Source: Macrolepiota albuminosa
Taxonomy: Eukaryota; Basidiomycota; Agaricomycetes; Agaricales; Agaricaceae
Assembly: GCA_027475525.1 (NCBI GenBank)
Contig: JAMWFC010000037.1
Location: 501,419-565,418 of the forward strand
Length of the DNA stretch: 64,000 nt
Direction of reading: 5' to 3'
Below are positions 53,533 to 64,000 of the stretch, one piece after another (within the stretch, counting starts at the first letter, position 1; each line of letters starts with the position of its first letter). A program made the translations under genes and the position numbers. The notes below the pieces were generated by a model, which saw only the letters and a program-made list of their open reading frames with translations, was not told the origin of the DNA and made no database searches.

Positions 53533-53796
53533 GATTGGGGGGTGTGTAGCGTAGTCCACTATGTGGCGTTGACCACATAGCTTATACTTACAGTAGTACT
53601 TAATATTATATTATATTTATTATAATATAATATTATTAATTATATTATTATATATAGTTCTACCAGCTGCTTACAAAGCAGCTTATTTTTTGTGTTTATA
53701 CTACATAGTCAATAGACCAGACTGGTCTGATTCTGTGCAGTGTGAACTCTAAGCTCACAAACCCTGTAACTTCGTTACAGGGCCTGTGCATGACAT
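53533..53796 (+). repeat. Polypurine tract and 3' LTR of element B
   Basis: GATTGGGGGG precedes TGTGTAGCGTAG, as in element A. The LTR holds a very AT-rich palindromic tract (about 53605-53655) and a hairpin CCCTGTAAC-TTC-GTTACAGGG at 53763-53783. It ends at TTACA (53780) or CATGACA (53796); the 5' partner is missing so the end cannot be fixed. Confidence 0.7.
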
Positions 53797-54693
53797 AAAT
53801 TGAAAAGTTCTTTATAATTTTGAGGTCTGGAAGATTCATCAGTGTTATTTAGCTTGTATCAAAGATCAACATACCTCTGATTGCCTCGTTTCCACCCTTG
53901 CAGATGGTATTGGACTTTACAGTATGGTATAAGCATCATATCACAGAGTGGAAATCCAGCATCTGCTAGAAAAAAAACACCCGAGGGGAAGCTGCAAATC
54001 TCATTGGAAGCATCATATCACAGAGTGGAAATCCAGCATCTGCTAGAAAAAAAACACCTGAGGGGAAGCTGCAAATCTCATTGGCGAGCATATTCAAAAA
54101 CACGGGAGTCTGCAGCACTACCCTTCCATCCTGCCAATATATATATAAATTTCAGAAAGAAATCTGATGCAGCAAGGACATTTTGAGATGTTTGGCCTTT
54201 GCGGTTGCAGTAGCATGCAATGTCCAGCTCGCTCACCCAAGAATCTATAATAGAACTATCAATTGCACCATGGCAGTCCTTAAAGAATGGATAGAGTATG
54301 GAACTTGGTTGGCTAGCATTGGTTTAACATATTTCCGATAAAAAGAACCATAGAACATTTTTGTAAGTTTGTGAATATACCTGTGTAGTAACAAGTTAGT
54401 AACGCTCAGGATAAGCTCTGACTGCTCACATAGAAATGGTGGAGCCGGATCTTTGGAATCACTCCTGTAGAAGCCAGGAAACTGATCCATTTCTAACAAA
54501 ATATAGGAATATAGCCAATTGCTTATCAGCCATAATTCCTCGGCTATTCCTCCAGCCATGGTTCAGCTGAAGCTCATTTGATAGCTTCTGAAAGACCGTC
54601 CAGGACATGCTCATTTGCTCTTAAAAACGTTGAGGATGGCCTGAAAGAATTTCATTGAGCCATAGTTGACCAGTAAGCACTGAGGTATGTTTT
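53797..54693. other. Unassigned stretch with 77-bp duplication no. 17
   Basis: Duplication copies at 53931 and 54008 (one C/T mismatch). A 104-residue minus-strand frame at 54559-54245 (MAGGIAEELWLISNWLYSYI) may be a transposon remnant but has no domain I recognise. Confidence 0.5.
53931..54084. repeat. 77-bp tandem duplication no. 17
   Basis: Second copy at 54008. One mismatch within the unit. Confidence 0.88.
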
Positions 54694-55016
54694 TGTTATG
54701 AATTATTCCAAACAGACTTATTTTAAGATCTTTAGAGGCAGATCATATCATGTTTCTCATCTTTGCGTGTTCTCACTACTATTATCTCTTTTATTGATTC
54801 ACTTACCCTATTTTTCTCCTTTTATTGTTTTGTTTATTGCATCATATACTCCTTAAAACTTAACATATGATTCTTTATCTTGTGTATATAAGGCCTCATG
54901 TATTCGGTAGAAAGACTCAACTCAGTTATTGTTGGTTTTCTGATTTTGTATCAAGTCAAATCCTGACATTATAACTGAGTTCCTCACTCAGCCAAGGTCC
55001 CTAGCTCATCGTAACA
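54694..55016 (+). repeat. Candidate 5' LTR of element E
   Basis: TG...CA ends and a TATA-like TGTATATAAGG at 54883-54893, the expected promoter. No second LTR in the window to confirm the borders. Confidence 0.55.
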
Positions 55017-55433
55017 AGTGTCGTCCTCGCTATTTCCCCTCACCATCCTCAACAACCACCTCAACATCATTTACCTCTACCTCTCTATTCTCCCTCCACG
55101 TTAACTACGTACGCATTTCAATAAAAGGCTCAAGTATCTCTTTACTTTTTTTCTATCTCTGCCCACTGGCTGCTAATGGTAGTCAGTACATAGCGAGGAA
55201 CCTTAGTCAGTACATACAAAAGGGTTGCTTTGGGGCACTCTCCAGAGTTGAACGGTTGAGCCTGTGTCCTTCAGTGGGCCAGCCTTTACTACACCAGTGC
55301 AACAGGCGGTAGTCACTCCGTTGAGCCTGAGTATTTCACAACTGCTCTCTGGTTTATTGGCGTGAACATGTGTCAACCCGTGGCTGACAAAAATCTCGAC
55401 TACTTCCTGCACATGTTGTCCAAAGGCGTATAA
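55017..55433. other. Element E leader
   Basis: Non-coding stretch between LTR and gag; T/C-rich, with a near-duplicated TAGTCAGTACATA (about 55178 and 55205). No gene seen. Confidence 0.5.
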
Positions 55434-56664
55434 TTGGCTGGTTATACTGAGTCCTCACTTGCACACATGTATCAGCTTGACTACATTCCTATGTCTTCTG
55501 ATCCCAAAATTATGGCCACTGCTACTCCCAAGAATGCCATTGGAATCCTTCAGAATGGGATCACTTCTATACTCAAAGCCATCAATCATCTCATACCTAC
55601 ATGGGGTGCCACCACAGCTAACCTTGATGTCACTGCACAGTCTGTAAACCAGCTCGCAGTTGCCACAGCACAATCCGTCAATGCCACTGCCAATAATATC
55701 ACAGCTATTACCAACCTTCCCCAACCACATATCAATGTGGCTGTCAGCCCAAGGACCATTCTCCTCCCAGATGAATTCAAAGGGGCCAAAGATAAATCAG
55801 CTTACTTCTTGCTGTGGCTGTCAGCCCAAGGACCATTCTCCTCCCAGATGAATTCAAAGGGGCCAAAGATAAATCAGCTTACTTCTTGCGACATGCAATC
55901 AATACTTTGCCCAAGCAGAAGTGGTCAGAGATGAGGTAAAAATAGCAACAGCATTGACATTGATGAAGGGTGACAAAGCAATTAAATGGGCAGAAAATCA
56001 GTTGAAACTTATTCAAGATGAAAGGGAGGGAGCGCTCACCACTTGGACGGTATTTCAAGCAGCCTTCAGAGACCACTTTGGAGACCATACTTCCCAGAAA
56101 ACTGCTGCTGCTAAGATTCGAAACCTTGTCATGGGAGACAGGGCGGCGGATGAATATAATACCAAATTTGACAACCTCAAGAATGATACAAGGTGGAACA
56201 AAGCTGCACTTCTCAATCACTACAAGTTGGGTCTAGAGAAAAGCCTGCTTATGAAAATCTATCAGTGTGATCCTCTTTCCAGGACTTTACAAGAGTGGAA
56301 GGACAAGGCAGACTTACTCAATCGACAGTGGAGACAATCAAAAGTTACAATAGGAAGGGCGGAGGAAGAAAGACGTACTACAAAAGGCTCAAACAGACAG
56401 CTTAATACTCTGCAATTATCAATGGCACCAACCAAGAATTTTGCTCCCTCCAACCCTCAGGCAAGCACTACTGCTGATACAAATGCCATGAATGTTGACA
56501 GAGCTCATAAACGGGGACCTCCCACTTGTTACAACTGTGGAAAAATAGGACATATTGCACGAAATTGTTGCTCACCAAAAATAGTCAAGGTAGTGGAAGT
56601 GGGAGAGATGATGGATGAAATGAAGAAAGCGGTGGCAGCTCAGCTGCGGGAACAGGGTTTTTAA
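55434..56664 (+). pseudogene. Element E gag
   Basis: N-terminal part from about 55500 (MATATPKNAIGILQNGITSI), capsid region (VRDEVKIATALTLMKGDKAI; TTWTVFQAAFRDHFGD) and zinc knuckle CYNCGKIGHIARNC near 56525, ending LREQGF. The 77-bp duplication at 55736-55889 and a separate 1-nt break near 55905 split it in two frames. Confidence 0.85.
55736..55889. repeat. 77-bp tandem duplication no. 18
   Basis: Second copy at 55813; repeats the LLPDEFKGAKDKSAYF segment of element E Gag. Confidence 0.9.
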
Positions 56665-56789
56665 GAAGCCTGCCATGTAGCTGAATGGTTGGGTGTATGC
56701 AAGATTCTCGATTAGACATTAACAATATCCTTCCTTCTCAATTTCAATCAGAATATTTTGTCTTGAAAGAATCAAAGGCTGACTTATAA

Positions 56790-57484
56790 GAAGATATGGT
56801 AACAATAGGATCAGTAGCAGGAGGAGGTACCTCAACAATGATCAAAGCGGAGCTCAAAAGACTAGACAATCGAGATTCATTTGGAGTTGACTGTTTATTG
56901 GATTCAGGAGCCACAAATATGTTTATGAATTCCATTTTGCAAGAAAAAATCAACTACCAATTGAAAAACTACCACGTGCAATACCAGTCTTCAACGTTGA
57001 TGGATCAAAGAATGAAAATGGAGCAATCACAGAATATGTGTCCTTGATAATAAGATATCAAAACCACTCTGAAAAAGTCTACTTTTACCTCGCAAATATT
57101 GATAAATCAGACGTTATCATTGGTCACAACTGGTTGCGTAGGCACAATCTGGAAATAAATTGGGAAACTGGAGAAGTAAGCTTGAACAGATGCCCAAGTT
57201 CTTGTGGGAGAGGAAGAATCAAAAGATTGAAGAAAGAAGCAAAGGAACAAAAACACAGAAAAGCTCAGAAATATCAAAAACCAGAAGAGGTAGTGGGCGA
57301 AAAAGAGATAACTAAGGTGAAAGATAAGAAATTTCGATGGGTAAAAGAGAATCATCAATATGTTCAATTTTTCCATCCAGAAGTAGGCATTTTTGACAAT
57401 TTATGGTTTGAAAGAAGTCAAATGCCTGCCATGGCTGCTCTGCACATCAATACAGCCTCTAATATCTCTCAGCATATAGCATAG
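56790..57484 (+). pseudogene. Element E protease region
   Basis: The active-site string CLLDSGATNMFMN lies near 56885-56930 and the C-terminal hallmark DVIIGHNWLRRHNLEINW near 57110-57160 in the next register, separated by a frame break. A Lys-rich linker follows and a TAG at 57482 ends the frame before RT. Confidence 0.75.
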
Positions 57485-59103
57485 CGAGAGAATGAACATA
57501 GGCAGAAAAGAGAAATTAGAGAAATGGTGCCGGATCATTACTATAAACCATTTCAATTGGTTTTTGACAAAGAAGGTTTCAATGAATTTCCCCCTTGTAG
57601 ACCCTGGGATCATGCAATTGACCTGACATCCAAAGCAAAGCCAAGTAAACCTTTGAAAGTATATTCTGTTAGCCTGCAAGAGCAAAAAGAATTGGATGAA
57701 TTTTTAGACGAAAATCTTAAAAGTGGGAGAATACAACCATCTAAATCACTGTGGGGGGCAGAATTCTTCTTTGTGAAAAAAAAAGATGGGAAGCTTAGAC
57801 CAGTCCAAGACTACTGGAAACTGAATGCTATGACAGTAAAAAATACCTACCCATTACCACTAATTTTGGACATAATTGGAAAGTTACGACATGTGAAAAT
57901 CTTTTTGAAAATGAATGTAAGATGGGGGTTCAACAATATCAGAATCAAAGAGGGAGATGAATATAAGGCAGCATTTCTTACCAACCGAGGACTTTTCAAA
58001 CCGACAGTAATGTTCTTTGGGTTGTGCAACTCTCCTGCAACGTTTCAAACTATGATGAACAATCTGCTCAAAGACTTGATTTTACAGGGAGTGGTAATGG
58101 TGTACATGGATGATATTCTAGTATTTACAAAAGATCTCCAAGAACATCGAAAAGTGGTGTTGGAAGTACTAGAAATACTTGAGCATAACAAGCTTTATCT
58201 AAAACCGGAAAAATGCGAATTCAAAAAAAGAAAAATAGAGTACTTGGGAGTAGTGATAGGAGATGGCAAGGTAGAAATGGACCCAGCAAAATTAGCAGCA
58301 ATTGAAGAATGGCCTGCACCCACAACAATTAAGGAGACACAATCGTTTTTAGGCTTTTGTAACTTTTATCAAAAATTTATTCAAAGTTTTGCAACCATTG
58401 CGCAGCCTTTATACCGCCTGACACAAAAAAACCAAGGGTTTCGATGGACAACAGATTGCACCAGATCATTTCGTACCTTAAAAGACAAACTAGTATCAGC
58501 CCCTGTCTTAACTCTAGCAACCGACGACGAACCATATAAGATTGAGGCAGATGCCTCTGACTATGCCTCAGGAGCCATGTTATCTCAGAGACAAGGAGGA
58601 GAATAGCACCCAGTAGCTTATTATTCAAAAAGCTTTTTGATGGCCAAAAGAAACTACAAAATACATGACAAAGAAATGTTAGCAAGAATCAGAGCGTTAG
58701 AAGAATGGCACTACCTTGTGCAAGGTAGTAAGCATAAATTGGAGATATGGACAGACCATAAAAATCTTGAATACTTTTTGACTGCCCAAAAACTGAACAG
58801 GAGACAGGCGCAATGGTCAGGACTTCTTGCTGATTATGATTTCTGTCTGAAACATAAACTGGGCAAGTCGATGCTAAAACCTGATGCCCTATCTAGAAGA
58901 CTGGATCACAAAAAAGGAGTAGAAAATGATAATAAAGATGTTACTTTAATTACAGCAGATCATATCTTAGCTCTGCTTATTGGCAGCGCAATCATGGCAG
59001 CAACAGAGGGTGACACAATAGTGGAGCTGTTAAAGGAGAGAGGGCCCACGCTGATCAATGAAAAAGTTCAGAGAATGGACACAAGAAGAAGGACTTACCT
59101 TTA
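57485..59103 (+). pseudogene. Element E RT-RNase H
   Basis: RT fingers KKKDGKLRPVQDYWKLN, motif A KMNVRWGFNNI (catalytic Asp changed to Asn), FGLCNSPATF and motif C YMDD in VMVYMDDILVF. RNase H has ADASDYASGAML, HDKEMLARIRAL and TDHKNLEYF. A TAG at 58604 replaces the Trp usually before HPVAYYSKS. Dead by motif A and the stop. Confidence 0.85.
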
Positions 59104-59676
59104 GAGATGGGTTAATAGTAGTACTTGATGACGAAATAAAGAGAAAAATAGTGGAGCTATACCACGATTCGAGGATTGGAGGCCATCCAGGGAGATATAA
59201 AACAAAAGAATTGATTACAAGAAACTACTGGTGGCCCAAGATGACAGAGTATATACACAAGTATGTCGACGGATGCAAAAAATGCCAGCAGACAAAAATA
59301 TTCCCACAGAAGCCACGAGGGTTACTATTCCCAAACAAAATCCCAGAGTTCCCGTTTCAGATTATTTTGACAGATTTTATTGTTGGATTACCAGTATCAA
59401 TGGACTATGATGCCATAATGGTAGTGGTCAACCGGTTTAGTAAGAAGATATTTGCAATACCTTGTAGTAAGGAAACAGACTCGGAAGGTGCAGCACGCCT
59501 ATTCAGAGATAATGTATGGCGTCACAAAGGACTGCCCCATACAGTAATTAGTGATCGAGGATCTCAATTTGCTTCCGCATTTACAAAGGAACTCTATGGC
59601 CTACTTGGCATCTCCAGAAATCTATCTACCTTGCATCACCCACAAACAGATGGACAAACGGAACGAATAAATCAAA
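59058..59676 (+). pseudogene. Element E integrase, truncated
   Basis: Zinc region HDSRIGGHPG and CKKCQQTK, then catalytic strings ILTDFIVGLP, VISDRGSQFAS and HHPQTDGQTERINQ. The DDE triad is complete, but the protein changes abruptly after INQ to unrelated sequence at about 59677, so the C-terminal domain is lost. Its start overlaps the RNase H frame by a shift. Confidence 0.85.
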
Positions 59677-60420
59677 GGGGATGGGCCGCTGCGACGCATG
59701 GTGAGACCAAGGTCTACGTGGCTGGGTGTTATGGGAGGCAACGTGGCAGTGCCAGTGTGACAGCGCTAGCGTGACATGCCAGCACGGCAATACAGTGCAG
59801 GCTAGCTCACAACATAGGGAGAAATTGAGACCATATTTGTGTGTATATTGGTATATAGATTGTACGTATTGCTGTCCGTAAGCATAATTCAAAAAAAAAT
59901 AGTCCGTAAATGTATAAAAAAAAACGTAGAAATTCGAAAATTGTAATGTTCATTTATCTTCGTCGTCCCTGTATGCGTAGAACGTGTTGACGTTGACACG
60001 ACCGCCGTACAAGAACAGGTACATCCCTGTGCAACGCAGTTTCGAGTTTCTGGCCTGTAAAGAGGTTCTATACGGCAAAACACGCTAAAAACAGGCAATG
60101 AACCTGATCTTGCCTGTTGAATAGCTTAACCCTCCCCATCATCTCCTTGCAGCACATGAATGCTCGAATAACAAGCATGCGCACTGACCTAGCCATATGT
60201 TAGTCATATAGAGCCAAAAAAAGGCACGAAGGTACGTATTTCATACCCTGAACCACACCAGTCCCTTTGCCTTCACTTTTTTCAAATTTATTTGACGAGT
60301 CGTCGTTGACAGACTGGGAAACAGTGTGGGAGGATTCATCGGAAGTCGACAAGTGATTCATGGACGGTGTTAGGGTGAAAATGTTGTTTAATGTGTAGAG
60401 TTCAGCTTGAGCAAGGTTGA
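59677..60420. other. Stretch without recognised gene
   Basis: Follows the abrupt end of element E. No domain-bearing frame; A-rich runs near 59890-59930. Confidence 0.5.
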
Positions 60421-60925
60421 GCAATGTCTGGCACAGTGTGATGGTCTGCGTCACGCGTAACAACACTTATACGCATCAGCGTCGCTTGCCTTGGCTCTTG
60501 AACAGCCAACATTGGCCCCCCTTGTCGTCCTTGGAGCATCCGCACACGAGGTGAAGAGGTTCTTCATAACCTAAAATCGAAATTGTGAGTTCAATGTCTG
60601 GCACGCTGTGATGGTCCGAATCACACATGACAGCCACTAATACGCATCAGCGTCACTCGCGTTGGCTTTTAGACAGCCTACGTTTGGCCCACTCGTCGTC
60701 CTTGAAGCATCTGCACGCGAGTTGCATATGTTATTAATATCCTAGAATAGAAATCATCAGTTCAGGGTGCGGATAAAAGTCCTACATAACAGTTGACAAC
60801 AAAACCCCACCTGGGCATCCGCGTCGCTCCCGTTAGCTTGTCATTAGCCCCCACGTCGTCCTTGGAGCATACGCACATGAGCTGGGGCTTTAATGCACGT
60901 ACTGTAGTCGAAATGATGAGTTCAG
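60421..60925 (+). repeat. Three degenerate tandem units of about 170 bp
   Basis: Units starting near 60421, 60593 and 60770 share TACGCATCAGCGTC, CGTCGTCCTTGAAGCAT-like strings (TCGTCCTTGGAGCAT) and ATCGAAAT...GAGTTCA in the same order. Divergence is high, so this is old. Coding or structural role unknown. Confidence 0.65.
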
Positions 60926-61430
60926 ATGCCGTTAACAAGTCCGACGCAGCCTTTCATCATAAATACCCGCCCATGCATCAGTAGTGGGAAAGGTTCTCGT
61001 TGTTCAGGCAGCAGGTAGCAAACGGGAGAGGGTAGGTTTGTTGTCCATGATAGATATATTTTGAGTGTCCTGTAAATCCCGAGGAGTGCGTGATGCAAAC
61101 GGGAGAGGGTAGGTTTGTTGTCCATGATAGATATATTTTGAGTGTCCTGTAAATCCCGAGGAGTGCATGATAATAGCATTCGAATTGTCGTGCTTCAAAC
61201 TCGTGTACATAGAGCGTATTGTAATATCTTTCCTGTCATGGTCAAGGGTCAGGAGGTCGTCGTTTCCAGGTCGTCATTTCCAAGAGCGTGTACAGAGGTT
61301 GGTACAAGAATTGAGCCTTCTGAGAGAATATAGTGTAGTAAGATGAGTTGTCACCAGTGCCAGTCTGGACGCCGAAGGTATGGCTGGAATGATGTGAAGC
61401 AGTGAATTCTACAGGCTCTAGCACAGATTT
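60926..61430. other. Stretch without recognised gene, with 77-bp duplication no. 19
   Basis: Contains the duplication at 61018-61171. No protein frame with a domain. Confidence 0.5.
61018..61171. repeat. 77-bp tandem duplication no. 19
   Basis: Second copy at 61095. One mismatch near the end of the unit (GCGTGAT against GCATGAT). Confidence 0.88.
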
Positions 61431-61535
61431 AGCACCAAGAGGATGGTCCTGGCCATACCCAAGGGTTATGCACGGTTCTACAGCTCTAGCACAGATTCAA
61501 CACCCAGATGATGGTTTTGGCCATACCTACGCTTT
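61408..61535. repeat. Degenerate tandem pair, about 68 bp
   Basis: TCTACAG(G)CTCTAGCACAGATT and GGCCATACC(T/C)A recur at about 61410 and 61478 with several differences; an old duplication. Confidence 0.6.
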
Positions 61536-61907
61536 TTACTGTCATAATTTGCCAATGTTAAATAGAAACCAACTTGTGTAAATGGTTTTCTTCTCTACTG
61601 CATTCTGGAACAGAGATGGAGAGTAGAATATTGAAGGCAAGAAATAGAAACGGTGACTCCGATCCCTCGACATTGATACGACGCTGTACCAGCAGTCAGG
61701 GACAAAACATGCACCAGAAGTCAAAATAAACATTTAATTATGGGCTGAAAACTGTAAGCCTCCTGGTAGCAGTCTCAACAAATATCTATCTCCAAAAATA
61801 TCCCAACAAATACACAGAAAAGTACAGAACAACAGGCAGGGACTGGCTCAAACTATCAGCTCAACAATAGTCTAACCACTGTCATGGAGAGGAAAAGCAT
61901 GGAAGCT

Positions 61908-62087
61908 GGCAATGGATGGAACAGGATGAAATTGGGAAATTATTATTTGCATTCAAGATCATAATTCTCAATTTCATCATCAAATCAGTCAATGTTCGGC
62001 AATGGACGGAATAGGATGAAATTGGGAAATTATTATATGCATTCAATATTATAATTCTCAATTTCATTGTCAAATCAGTCAATATTC
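61908..62087. repeat. Imperfect tandem pair, 90-bp period
   Basis: GGCAATGGA(T/C)GGAA and ATGAAATTGGGAAATTATTAT recur at 61908 and 61998 with several substitutions. Unlike the 77-bp set it is diverged and has another period, so it is a real duplication. Confidence 0.75.
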
Positions 62088-62481
62088 GATCTGACAACAA
62101 GGAGGGGAAAAGGAAAAAAGTAGGGGATGCAGGGAAGCGCTAAAAGAGGAAAGAGGGATCTATGAAGGAGATCGTGCTAAATGGAGCTCAAGCAAATGGA
62201 GAAGTGGCAATCAGAAACATCCAGAAGAATGGTGGAACAAGAAGTTGAATGGTGGAGCGGGTGGCACTGAAACAGGCCTCCCAAAAGGGAAATGGGACTA
62301 TCAAATACGTTCTGGAAGTTGGAGAGTTTCCGACAAAGAGTCATATGTAGATAGTGGTCTGTGCACCAGAAAAACAGTATAAATAGCCCAAGTTTAGTAG
62401 AGAATGGACAGGCAATTGATAGGCAAAGGCTCGGTGATTCCCAGGGAGTGAATTGCTTAGGCTGGAGTTTGTTAAGAAACC
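62088..62481. other. Stretch without recognised gene, left flank of element F
   Basis: No protein frame with a domain. The five bases before the LTR (AAACC) would be the target duplication of F; its partner is outside the window. Confidence 0.5.
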
Positions 62482-62657
62482 TGTAACGGGGTCATCCGTA
62501 GTACCATCAGCGTCAACAACGCTATAATCAATTAGTAGAGTATTACGTAAGCTAACATCTTGTTTTCGCACTAAGTACTAGTCAAATCCGATATTGCGGT
62601 CTGATTTAGCACTGTGTGAAATACACAGATAGTTCTAACTAGTAACCCCAGGTTACA
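62482..62657 (+). repeat. 5' LTR of element F
   Basis: TGTAACGGGG...GGTTACA, the same length as the element A LTRs with about six base differences. Confidence 0.93.
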
Positions 62658-62768
62658 TTTTTTTAAATCTTCTGCTATCGGCTTTAGACTCTAGGCTTGT
62701 TACCAACTAGGCAACTCTCATCAAAACCTCTCGATTCTCTGTTGGCATCACGCTGAAAATGTGCTTCC

Positions 62769-64000
62769 ATGACTGGCTCTCTTGATCCGGATCCTCCGTT
62801 CTCAGCTGCAGACGCAGGTGACTTACCTGTGCTTCAGGCTGTAAAGACGCAATCTGCGTCAGCATACCAACCCCCGCCAAAGCGGGACAAAAAGACCCCT
62901 CGCGATGTCAGCGCGAGCTATGGAATGCCTGGTGGGCTCTCCGTATCACAGATGATGTCCATTGTACGACCTGGTGGAAAACCAGGAGATAGATCCGCGG
63001 TCTCAGGAGTGTCGCTGCCAGCGAGCCAAATGCCCTCACTGATGTATCTGGTATTGCCCGAGAGCTCTTCAGCTCCCTCGGAGGGTCAACCGGACGTTAC
63101 CCAGTACTCGGAAATGGTACAAGGCAGCGCGTTTGCGCATAGCACCCCATTCCGGACTGCACCTACGGAACGGCATTTGGAATATGTGGCCAATGCTGCC
63201 ACTGAACCGGGACCGTCGTCGTTGACGACACAAGTACAGAAGCAAGGACCAGCAATAGTGGTCAGTAGGGAAGACGACAATGTCGTAAGGTTGGACAAGG
63301 CGTTAACAACGCCTGGAAGTCCAGAGTTGCACCGACGAGCCGGCAAACAGCCGCAAGTGAGGCATGACGGCCTCAGGAGAGTTATGGACTTAGAGTCCGA
63401 GTTGGAGTCCTCAGATGATGAGGAAAGCAAAAGGTCGCATTCGACCTTATCTATCCAGTTGCAGCTAGTATTGGACCGATATCCGGCGGTCGTGAAGGAA
63501 TCGACGCGAAAGCGTCTTCAGCTTTATGTAGTGAAGCACTTACAGTTGCTGGCGGCTAGGAGCCACGATGTACCCCATGCAGATTCGAGTGAATATATCG
63601 AATTGTTTGTGTGCATCTTCGAACTCGAAGTAGTGGAATACCTTAAGCGCAAAGCGGCGCGAGGGTCAGCAGTCTCAACGGCTACTCCAGCCGACTCCAT
63701 AGAATGTGAGATGAGTGTGCGCAGACGAGCGCCACTAATTGCGGATGCGATGGAATTGCTCAATGCGCCTTGTCAGGCTGATGAGTCTCAGCAGGACTAC
63801 ATTTGGCGCCAGAACGCCGCAAACCGTCAACGCATTGTTAGCGGAGTGCCTCAGCAGGCATTGTCTGAGGTGGAGACTGTAACGACGACTCCGGCAGAGC
63901 CAGAGGCAGCACTTGCAGTGCAGGAGGTTAAGACACCTCGTAAGCAAGTTACAATCAAGGAAGAGGTGGACGAAGTCCACATTCTTGAGGAGCGAACGCG
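62769..64000 (+). CDS. Element F gag N-terminal region (3' partial)
   Basis: Starts ATG at 62769 (MTGSLDPDPPFSAADAG) and stays open to the window end. Nearly the same protein as 13650-12217 of element A, with replacements such as VVKTQ to AVKTQ and PRQAD to PCQAD. The acidic DLESELESSDDEESK stretch and the helical LVLDRYPAVVKESTRKRLQ region are kept. No stop is seen, so this copy could be intact as far as it is visible. Confidence 0.88.
   Translation, partial: MTGSLDPDPPFSAADAGDLPVLQAVKTQSASAYQPPPKRDKKTPRDVSASYGMPGGLSVSQMMSIVRPGGKPGDRSAVSGVSLPASQMPSLMYLVLPESSSAPSEGQPDVTQYSEMVQGSAFAHSTPFRTAPTERHLEYVANAATEPGPSSLTTQVQKQGPAIVVSREDDNVVRLDKALTTPGSPELHRRAGKQPQVRHDGLRRVMDLESELESSDDEESKRSHSTLSIQLQLVLDRYPAVVKESTRKRLQLYVVKHLQLLAARSHDVPHADSSEYIELFVCIFELEVVEYLKRKAARGSAVSTATPADSIECEMSVRRRAPLIADAMELLNAPCQADESQQDYIWRQNAANRQRIVSGVPQQALSEVETVTTTPAEPEAALAVQEVKTPRKQVTIKEEVDEVHILEERT

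Larger units (their letters stand above)
29054..53796 (+). mobile_element. Ty3/Gypsy element B, 5'-truncated and interrupted by C and D
   Basis: Same lineage as element A but diverged. Pieces in order: gag knuckle and RT-RNase H-integrase (29054-31043), integrase end (41982-42981), third ORF (43085-45411 and 52442-53499), polypurine tract and 3' LTR (53533-53796). The 5' LTR and most of gag are missing, and the left edge abuts an element D repeat fragment. Many TGA/TAG stops show it is dead. Joining across C and across D restores continuous frames, which fixes the insertion sites precisely. Confidence 0.85.
54694..59676 (+). mobile_element. Ty3/Gypsy element E, 3'-truncated
   Basis: A candidate 5' LTR (54694-55016, TGTTATG...GTAACA) is followed by gag, protease, RT-RNase H and integrase on the plus strand. 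The sequence stops matching after DGQTERINQ in integrase, so the 3' end and LTR are missing. It is a different lineage from A/B and from C. Motif damage and stops show it is inactive. Confidence 0.85.
62482..64000 (+). mobile_element. Element F: second copy of the element A family, cut by window end
   Basis: A 176-bp LTR and the first 410 codons of gag, collinear with element A in the opposite orientation and differing by scattered substitutions. Only the 5' end is in the window. Confidence 0.93.

Noticed and set aside
4569..61171. The 77-bp pairs as a minisatellite or transposon signature
   Set aside because: Units share no sequence with each other, only the period, and removing a copy repairs reading frames. 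That fits assembly overlap, not a repeat family.
61908..62087. A further member of the 77-bp set
   Set aside because: Its period is 90 bp and the copies differ at several positions, so it is an older real duplication.
1..64000. rRNA genes, riboswitches, bacterial-type operons
   Set aside because: No rRNA-like conserved strings or Shine-Dalgarno-led gene strings were seen; introns and element types mark this as eukaryotic.

Overview
The window is fungal nuclear DNA. Short GT-AG introns of about 50 nt, a La-type RNA-binding protein gene, a GH79-like glucuronidase gene with a GPI-type C-terminus, an NLR of patatin/NB-ARC/TPR layout and a tyrosine-recombinase retrotransposon together point to an agaricomycete basidiomycete; this is inference from gene content. 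Most of the 64 kb is nested transposable elements with a small host-gene island at about 14.8-25.4 kb.

Layout. (1) 1-14186: 3' part of a Ngaro-like tyrosine-recombinase retrotransposon (RT-RNase H, recombinase, split direct repeats), split by Gypsy element A (3580-13937, minus strand, identical 176-bp LTRs, 5-bp target duplication ATTGC). (2) 14187-14640: dispersed repeat X carrying a 203-bp CACTG-ended MITE. (3) 14863-19573: a La gene (minus) and a GH79 gene (plus), both with several frame breaks. (4) 20915-25413: an AT-rich five-exon NLR whose patatin domain lacks both catalytic residues, followed by a decayed TPR unit and a dead Tc1 element (26006-27604). (5) 28551-53796: old Gypsy element B (plus), interrupted by chromovirus C (31044-41981, target duplication GGTGC) and by element D (45412-52441), which has about 690-bp terminal inverted repeats and a 7-bp direct repeat CTCTATG. 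Removing C and D rejoins B in frame at both sites. D holds a 100-N gap, unrecognised genes and a cluster of tRNA-derived SINE heads. (6) 54694-59676: Gypsy element E, cut off inside integrase. (7) 59677-62481: no recognised gene, several degenerate tandem repeats. (8) 62482-64000: 5' LTR and gag start of element F, a sister copy of A on the plus strand, running off the window.

Nineteen tandem duplications, all with a period of exactly 77 bp, are scattered through unrelated sequence. They are best read as an assembly artefact (unmerged overlaps of a k=77 graph), not biology. They break reading frames in the NLR and in several transposons. Removing one copy restores the frame of the NLR and of the element C polymerase.

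Inferred order of events: B is oldest; C and D entered B; E lies beside B; element A entered the Ngaro-like element recently. Much of the damage is C-to-T or G-to-A (TGA in place of Arg codons in Tc1 and C, TAG for Gln in the TPR array), as expected from cytosine-methylation decay or a RIP-like process.
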